DNA of 64,000 bases, taken from contig OZ024730.1 of the NCBI GenBank assembly GCA_964016875.1, positions 28,807,295-28,871,294 on the forward strand, written 5' to 3'. The notes beneath the pieces were generated by a model. The model was not told the DNA's origin. It did not search any database and saw only the letters and a program-made list of their open reading frames with translations. The DNA comes from Fallopia convolvulus (Eukaryota > Streptophyta > Magnoliopsida > Caryophyllales > Polygonaceae). Both the position numbers and the translations under genes were made by a program. This document shows positions 57,199-64,000 of this stretch, one piece after another (position 1 is the stretch's first letter; every line of letters starts with the position of its first letter).

Positions 57199-58326
57199 TC
57201 AATTGGAGAGGACGAGAGCCCATGAGGCTCTAACTTCTTCGCTTGGACCGGCCTTGTCATAGAACTTCTTCACTCGATGACCATTCACTTTGAAAATATG
57301 ACCTCGTTCATCAACCAAGTCCACCGCACCATGTGCATAGATATGGTGGACCACAAATGGTCCGCTCCACCTAGTCCTTAACTTCCCCGGGAAAAGTTTA
57401 AGCCTTGAATTGAAAAGAAGAACCTTGTCACCGGTTTGATAGGTCTTTGGGATCAACTTCCTATCATGCCACTTCTTGGTCTTCTCCTTGTACAACTTGG
57501 AGTTCTCATAGGCTTTCAACCTCAATTCCCCCAACTCATGAAGCTCTAGAAACCTTTTCTCACCGGCCAAGTTGATATCCCAATTCATCTCTTTGAGTGC
57601 CCATTTTGCCTTGTGCTCAAGCTCGACCGGAAGATGGCATGCCTAGCCATAAACTAGATTGAAGGGTGTAGTTCCTAGAGGTGTCTTAAAAGCGGTTCTA
57701 TAAGCCCAAAGTGCATCATCGAGCTTAGAGGCCCAATCTTTCCTTGATCGAGATACGGTCTTCTCCAAGATAGCCTTGATTTGACGGTTTGACACCTCGA
57801 CTTGCCCGCTTGTTTGAGGATGATAAGGAGTAGCAACTCGATGAGACACCCCTTACTTGATCAACACATTCTCGAAACACCTCTCAATGAAATGAGGTCC
57901 GCCATCACTTATGAGAACCCTAGGCACACCAAACCTTGCAAAAATGTTGCTTTTCAAGAACTTCATCACCACCCTAGCATCATTGGTTCTTGTTGGTATG
58001 GCCTCCACCCATTTTGAGACATAGTCCACAGCTACCAAGATGTACTTGTAAGGCCTCGATGTGGGAAATGGTCCCATGAAATCAATACCCCATACATCAA
58101 ATAACTCAACTTCTAGAATGCCACTTTGAGGAGTCTCATTCCTCCTTGATAGGTTCCCCTCTCTTTGGCACTCCTCACACTTCCTCACATAATCATGCAC
58201 ATCCTTGAACATGGTTGGCCAATAATAACCACATTGAAGAATTTTTGAAGTGGTTTTGGAACTCTTAGCGTGACCCCCCGTAGGCAAGGAATGGCAATGG
58301 TGAATTATGCTCTCAACCTCTTCACT
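57199..58326 (-). pseudogene. int: Integrase of element C (interrupted)
   Basis: Same domain order as B's integrase: zinc region with GGHAKSSKT and CEECQ, then D (WGIDFMGPF), D (ISDGGPHF) and E (GQVEVSNRQ), then the C-terminal RWSGPFVV. Broken by a stop at 58327 (CVCPSDE of the family becomes a stop before SEEVES), TAT to TAA at about 57850 (KYG), and AAG to TAG at about 57643 (YGK). The catalytic residues themselves remain recognisable, and the last segment (57588-57199) is open. Confidence 0.9.
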
Positions 58327-59664
58327 TCACACACACCGTCTATGGATTTGATCACGCCCTTCCTTGTAGAGATATGGATCATCCCAAAAATATTGTCTAG
58401 CATCATGTAAGAATTTCTTCCTAGCTTGATAAGACAAATTTGGTGGGATCACTCCCCCTACGATAAAGTTAGCAAAATCCGCAAACCAAGGGGAAACCCC
58501 TTGTCTTACGGCACTAATAGAAAGAAGGCAAGAGGGGGAGAAAGAATTAATCAATTGAGAACGAGAAGGAATGGAAATCGAGTTAGGAAACTTACTTTCT
58601 TCCACGGATCGACATTGAAGTGTACCGAGCCCGACATAGTTGGACGCCGGTCTAGCTTCGCAGACACATAGGTAACTCGGGCCCGATGTTGAAGACCTCG
58701 GTCCCAACTCACTTGTACCTGTTCTGACTTCGGTCCGATGTTCTGGACCTCGGGCCCGACTTACTTGGTTCGTCGATCCACCTTTCTTTTCCTTCTTTCC
58801 ACTCATGAGAACTTCATCTGCCCTTGAATCATCTATAGTCAAACCATCCTCCATCTCCAACATGTACTTAATGGGCAAACGGGATAGATGATCAGCTACC
58901 ACATTTTCCGCACCGGTTTTGTCCTTGATCTCATGGTCAAACTCTTGGAGAAGGAGCATCCACCTTAGAAGCCTCGACTTTGCATCTTTCTTCTTCATAA
59001 GGTATTTGATTGCCGCATGGTCCGTGAAGACTACCACCTTTGATCCCACAAGATATGAACGGAATTTCTCAAATGCAAACACTATCGCAAGGAACTCTTT
59101 CTCCGTCGTTGTGTAATTGCACTGAGTTTCATCCAAAGTTTTGCTTGCGTAGTACATGGCATGCAACTTTCCATCCTTCCTTTGCCAAAGGACGGCCCCT
59201 ACGGCAAAATCACTAGCATCACACATCACCTCGAATGGAAGATTCCAATCGGGTGCCGCCATTATTGGAGCCGAAATCAAGGCATCTCTCAACCTACAAA
59301 AAGAACTCATGCAATCCTTGGAAAATTCAAAGGGCACATCCTTCATCAAGAGGTTATACAATGGTTTTGCAATCTTAGAAAAATCCTTGATGAACCGTCT
59401 ATAAAATCCCGCATGACCTAAGAAACTCCTAACATCACGAACACAAGAGGGAGGAGGTAGTTTTTCAATTATTTCAACTTTGGCTTTATCTACTTCTATC
59501 CCCCTACTAGAAACTAGGTGTCCTAGTACTATGCCCTCCTTCACCATGAAGTGGCATTTTTCCCAATTAAGCACCAAGCTAGTCTCCTCACATCTAGTCA
59601 AAACCTTGTCTAAGTTAGCTAAGCAAACATCAAATGAGGAACCATAGACGGAGAAATCATCCAT
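58327..59664 (-). pseudogene. pol: RT C-terminus and RNase H of element C
   Basis: Starts at the MDD of the RT active site (MDDFSVYGSSFD), after a frameshift: compared with B, four bases are missing just before it, near 59670. RNase H is complete (FEVMCDASDFAVG, TEKEFLAIVFAFEKFR, ADHLSRL). A motif-rich linker follows with TCGGGCCCGA at 58677 and 58750. It then continues into the integrase N-terminus, where it meets the stop at 58327. Here the linker-integrase frame is continuous, showing that the split in B is secondary. Confidence 0.9.
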
Positions 59665-61061
59665 AAATCTACTATATCCTCAACCATATCGGAGAAGATG
59701 GACATCATGCATCTTTGAAACGTTGCCGACGCATTACATAATCCAAAAGGCATGCGTCTATAAGCAAAAGTCCCATAAGGACATGTGAATGTCGTCTTCT
59801 CTTGATCATCGGGATGAATAGAGATTTGCCAAAACCCAATATACCCGTCAAGGTAGCAAAAATATTCATGTTGTGCTAATCTTTCTAGGACTTGGTCTAT
59901 GAAAGGAAGAGGAAAATGGTCTTTGCGAGTGCCACTATTAAGCTTACGGTAATCAATACACATACGCCATTTTGTTGTGGTTCTCATAGGTATCATTTCT
60001 CCCTTTTCATTTTGCACAACGGTGAGACCTCCTTTCTTAGGAACTACATGCACGAGACTCACATACTTGCTATCGGAAATTGTGAAGATAATTCCCGCAT
60101 CCAACATCCTAAGTATTTCACTCTTTACCGCTTCTTTCATGTTAGGATTTAATCTTCTTTGTGGTTCAATAGTGGGTTTATGGTTATCCTCCATATAAAT
60201 CCTATGCATGCAAATTGAGGGAGAGATTCCCTTTAGTTCCTCTAGTGAATACCCTAAGGCTCCTCTATGTTTTCTTAGAACCTCTAACAACTTAGACTCC
60301 TCATCATCATTCAAGTTGGCATTTATGATTACGGGTAAAGAAGAGTTGGGACCAAGAAATGCATACCTCAAATCTTTTGGAAGCTCCTTGAGTTCTTGAT
60401 ATGGTTCCGGTGGTGCTTGAACTTCTTCTTTCTCGGCCTTGAACACCTCCAAATAAGACATCCTTTCCTCCAATTGCTCATGCTCAATCATATTGAGGGC
60501 TAGACCTTGGCGCTCTATCTCAATTTCTCTAGGTGGTGGGGTGGCTTTCAACCTAAGCTCCCTTGGCCTTGACTTCTTAGAAACGGCTTCCCATTGCAAT
60601 CCAAGAGAAACTTGGATCATCTTAGCTTCCTTATGTATGGTCCCTTTTGAAGTTGGCCTCAAGAAAAACTCAATCTCTCTTCCTCCAATGTCAAGAGACA
60701 AGTGACCCTTTTTTACATCAATGATTGCCCCAACCGTAGCAAGGAAAGGTCTCCCTAGTATAATCGGTTCACCCGGCACTTCTATCATGTCCACCACAAC
60801 AAAGTCGATTGGGACATAGTTGCCTTCAATGCAAACGGGATAATCCTCGACGATACCAATTGGCTCGATGGACGACCCATCCGCTATCGTTAACCTCATG
60901 TTGACCGGAGCTATGAGACCCATGGATGTGGATTTCCATATGGTGTAAGGAATGATACTCGTGCTTGCTCCAAGATCACACAAGGCTTGGAAGTTTTGAG
61001 ACCCCACACCAATGGTGATAGCAAAACGACCGGGATCTCCTAGTTTTTGCGGTAACTCCAA
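59619..61061 (-). pseudogene. pol: Protease and RT N-terminus of element C
   Basis: 480 codons after an in-frame TAG near 61071 (GAG in B). Protease ALCDLGASTSIIPYTIW. RT with the AGIIFTISDSKYVS segment complete (B lacks four of these residues), YRKLNSGTRKDHFPLPFIDQ and MPFGLCNASATFQRC. The frame is lost just before FMDD. Some family positions are altered (DGYIGFWQIS for DGYSGFWQIP). Confidence 0.9.
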
Positions 61062-61070
61062 GGTCTTGAC

Positions 61071-61620
61071 CTAATCTTGCATTTCAACTATGGATCTCTT
61101 CTTGCTCAAAATCTCCTTTAAAAACTTGGCATAAGATGGCATCTCGCTCAATGCATCGGTGAACGGGATAGAGATGTTCAAGCCTTGCAAGAGTTTGAGA
61201 AACCTCTTGAACTTGTTCTCAACAACATCTTTCGGCTTCTTCGAGGGATATGGAACAATTGTTGCACCTTGAATCTTGCTTGGATCAACCTCTTTGGACT
61301 TCCCCACTTCACTTGCAACATTTCCTGGTTGGACCGACTTAGGCACCATGTCGGGCCCGATGTTGTGAATCTCGGTCCTGGGCAGAGGAGTCGGATCGAG
61401 GTCTGGGTATGTCGGTCCCGAGTTGCTCTCAACCTCGGTCCGGGGTAAAGGGGTCGATCTTCTTGCTGGGTCGACTTTGGGGAACGTCGGACCCGACTTG
61501 CTGGGTAAGTTGGTCCGACTCTCTTCATTCTTCTTAGGCATGTGTGGCTCGGGTAGGTTTCGGCCACTTCTCAATCCAATTGCCCGGAATTCATTTTGAT
61601 TGTTTTGAGCTCGAGGGTTC
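61071..61620 (-). pseudogene. gag: gag C-terminal tail and linker of element C
   Basis: From GRNLPEPHMPKKNEE through the SGPTFPKVDP-type linker to MPSYAKFLKEILSKKRSIVEMQD, ending at a TAG near 61071. Read upstream, it stops at 61620 inside ENPRAQNNQNE, where the strand of homology flips. The same ~140 bp also occur in plus orientation at 63043-63184, so the two gag pieces overlap. Confidence 0.88.
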
Positions 61621-61641
61621 TCCTAATGAACCCTCGAGCTC
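61607..61641. repeat. Inverted repeat at the gag/gag inversion junction
   Basis: GAGCTCGAGGGTTC (61607-61620) and GAACCCTCGAGCTC (61628-61641) form a perfect 14-bp inverted repeat with 7 bases between. The left arm is the end of C's reversed gag tail. The right arm leads into the start of D's gag. Both parents contain CGAGCTC. Confidence 0.95.
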
Positions 61642-63212
61642 GTTCCTCCCGAGGAACACTTGATCTTGAGTTTGTGAGTGATCCGGAAAGTATTCTCAAG
61701 GAAGCCCGAAGAAGGAAAAGGATGGCGAATCAAGCTCTCCATGTTGATGAGGAGTTGGCTCAACTTAGAGCCGAAATGGCTAGATTGCAACTTGAGAAGG
61801 ACAATCAAGAGGAGGTGGCAAGAAGAGAACGAGAGCAACGGATGAGAGCCGATACTCAACTCAATGCGCTACCCCGGAATGCACGCCAATACATGCATCC
61901 GGAGTTGAGGGTACCCGAACCGGCTATTGTGTTTCCCGAGGTTGCCAAGAATTTTGAGATCAAGACGCAATTCATCTCCCTCATCAAGCGTGATCAATTC
62001 GAGGGCCGTCCACATGAGTGTCCCATAGAGCACGTCAAACGCTTTGTGGACATGTGTGAGATGATCTCTACCGACGAGGAGACGTTGGAGAATGTGCTTC
62101 TAAAGGCGTTCAAATGGTCACTTGGGGGCAAGGCCACACATTGGCTCGAGAGCCAAGCTCCTAGGTCAATCACAACTTGGAAGACACTCTATGATGCTTT
62201 CTTGATGAAGTTCTTCCCGCCCTCAAAGACAACCGAGCTAAGAAGGAAGATTGAAAGCTTTCAACAAGGTCCGAATGAGCCTCTCTTCGAAGCGTTGCGC
62301 CAATGTCCTACTCATGGCCAACAACCATATGTGCTTCAAGACATCTTTTTCCAAGGCATCAATCCGGTAACGAAGGACAAGCTCAATCTCCACACCGATT
62401 GTGGGTTCATAGACTTGACACCGGATCAAGCTTGGGAGCTACTTGACAAGCTATCCGATTATAAGGCCATGTATGGGGTGAGTCAAGCTAGCAAAGAGGT
62501 GAAAGTTCAAGGTGAAGGTGCAAGGAAGTTATATGATCCAAAGGGAGAAGACATTGATAGGGATGTGAAGCTCCAATTCCTTGAAGGTGAAGTGAGCAAG
62601 CTTAAGAGGCAAGTCTACTACTACAAGCAAAATGCTAGAGCTTGTGAGGAGTGTGGATCCTTTGCACATGCTACACAAGTTTGTCCGAATGAGAGCCAAG
62701 TGCGCTTAGCCGACCGAATTGAGGAGGAAAACTATGTTCGAGGAAATTTCAGCGGAAGAGGCAACTTCAACAATGGTGGCAATGGCCGGTGGAACAACGG
62801 TCAAGCTCAAGGTTACAACAACAACTTCAACCAAAACGAGCCAAGGGCGCCACCACCACCATATAGACCACCGGGATTCAATGAGCTACAATCATTTGCT
62901 CAAGAGATGAGAGACGGGTTCAAGGAGATGAGGACCCAATTCAATGAGTTTGGTGCATGGAGGAGGCAAGTCGACAATCAATTTGCCCAAATCGCAACTC
63001 AAGTCCCGAGAGAGAATGGGAGACTTCCGGGCCGACCTGAGGAGAACCCTCGAGCTCAAAACAATCAAAATGAAGTCCGGGCAATTGGATTGAGAAGTGG
63101 CCGAAACCTACCCGAGCCACACATGCCTAAGAAGAATGAAGAGAGTTGGACCAACTTACCCAGCAAGTCGGGTCCGACGTTCCCCGAATACTCCCACATC
63201 GAGCCCAGGTAA
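61628..63212 (+). pseudogene. gag: gag copy D (plus strand, almost complete, no pol)
   Basis: An open frame from the inversion junction, beginning at RARSSRGTLDLEF; the original ATG codon has been replaced, and an ATG at 61628 or 61596 could substitute. It includes the gag core, the zinc knuckle (CEECGSFAHATQVC) and the N/G-rich tail. It lacks seven residues (WDRFKEM) through a 21-bp in-frame deletion near 62292. It has the G missing in B at 29234 and is thus unshifted. Homology to gag ends near 63184 at SKSGPTFP, in the TCGGGTCCGACGTTCCC motif. The stop at 63210 lies in foreign sequence. Confidence 0.88.
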
Positions 63213-64000
63213 GTCGGGCCCGACATAGGGACGTCGGTCCATGAAGTCGGTCCGAGCCGATTTTACTAGTTGGAATGCCAATTTTGCCCTTGACCTAATT
63301 TGTCCCCTTCCCCCATTAAATACCATCCCCCACCTACCTACCATCTTCATATCAACCACCATTCCCAAAATACAACCCATCTCCCTCAAACACTCTCAAA
63401 GTCGGCCGCCCCTCCCTCACCATACTCGATCCACCATCCTCCCTACTTCATCTCGTTCCAACCACAAAAAGGCCTCCCTAACCCGAATCCAAGTAGAAAT
63501 TTCGAGTTCAATATAGTCCTTCATCCCCCATCTAGATCTAGATTGAGGAAATTTGAGTTCTAAGTTGCTTATTTGTTTAAAAGTTCAATACTCTTCGAAT
63601 CCGGTATGTGTTACTCAATCTCTACTTATTTCTTTGAAAATTTTGTGCTTTTATTGCATAGATTGAGTAATGCCATGTTTGATTGAGAGCTTGAGCTTGA
63701 GCATCAATGGTGGATTTGCATGATTTGTGAAATTGAGCTTTAAAGTTGTTTATGCATGCTTAGATCCATTTAGAACTTCGATTAGGGATGTTTGATGGTT
63801 GAATTTGAAATTTAAGTGCATGATAGAGTAATGTGGGTTGATTTGAGGTTAGAGTCGAAGCATGAACTAGGTCGAGATCGATGTGCCCAGGAGAGTCGGG
63901 CCCGAGTTGTGGAAGTCGGTCCAACAAGTCGGACCGAGGTTGAGTAAGTCGGGCCCGACATAGGTTGGAAGTCGATCCATGTTGTTTTTGCTTTCTTCTT
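63213..64000. other. Unrecognised sequence with the Athila motif
   Basis: No similarity to other parts of the window except short GC-rich motifs: TCGGGCCCGA at 63214, 63896 and 63949, with GTCGGTCC, TCGGACCGA and GTCGATCC between. A C/T- and A/C-rich stretch at 63300-63500 follows a TATA-like ATTAAATACC (63315). It resembles a promoter and 5' leader, or the LTR/leader of another element. No coding region is supported. Confidence 0.5.

Larger units (their letters stand above)
54073..61620 (-). mobile_element. Athila-like element C (3' LTR, 3' region, pol, end of gag)
   Basis: A minus-strand element homologous to B from gag's C-terminal tail to the 3' LTR. The 5' LTR, leader and most of gag are absent: at 61620 the sequence turns into a plus-strand gag copy. 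The 3' LTR abuts copia fragment F at 54072, with GTAGA as the expected TSD. Pol has four nonsense changes and one frameshift, so this copy is dead. It preserves the PPT that B lost. Confidence 0.92.

Noticed and set aside
63156..63563. Short ORFs of 77-91 codons near the right end
   Set aside because: Low-complexity A/C-rich translation with no recognisable domain; more likely leader sequence.

Overview
This is plant nuclear DNA made entirely of repeats. I see no host gene, rRNA, tRNA or CRISPR. The elements are typical of angiosperm heterochromatin: Athila-type Ty3/gypsy elements with a tRNA-Asp-like primer site, Sirevirus-type Ty1/copia elements with a tRNA-iMet primer site and an extra 3' ORF, a chromovirus-like solo LTR, and about 26 kb of a roughly 227-bp satellite. 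Pericentromeric or other heterochromatin is likely. The species cannot be named from the sequence.

Layout. 1-2805: 5' end of an Athila-like element on the minus strand (A; broken gag, leader, PBS, LTR), inserted in the 3' part of a copia LTR (2806-3252). 3253-22107: satellite, interrupted by a 1,875-bp solo LTR (22113-23987, TSD GTAAT), resuming to 27003. 27004-37319: plus-strand Athila-like element B with both LTRs, the left one truncated. 37320-41460: satellite. 41461-54072: an old minus-strand copia fragment (F) split by a complete young copia element E (41834-52735, TSD CCTTC). 54073-61620: minus-strand Athila-like element C (3' LTR, pol, end of gag), joined head-to-head to a plus-strand gag copy (D, 61628 to about 63184). 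63185-64000: unrecognised sequence carrying the same GC-rich motif as the Athila elements.

How the parts relate. E has intact gag, pol, ORF3 and a small fourth ORF, and its LTRs differ at about 5 sites in 1,048, so it is very recent. B's LTRs differ at about 23 sites in 1,282 and its coding region has two frameshifts. A, C, D and F are older or more damaged. The satellite was reshuffled in segments of 451, 1,580, 1,870 and 5,115 bp, with the most recent amplification between about 7.6 and 19 kb.

Most notable observations. (1) A carries a 97-bp GT-AG insert between PBS and gag that B lacks exactly, the signature of a leader intron lost through reverse transcription of spliced RNA. (2) The palindrome TCGGGCCCGA, alternating with TCGGTCC(C), is scattered through the Athila LTRs, both inter-domain linkers of the polyprotein, the 3' noncoding region, and an apparently unrelated sequence at the right end. 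(3) The copia family has its own element-wide motif, GGGAAC/GTTCCC, including paired hairpins in the LTR. (4) A predicted 546-bp intron in E would join gag to pol in frame.
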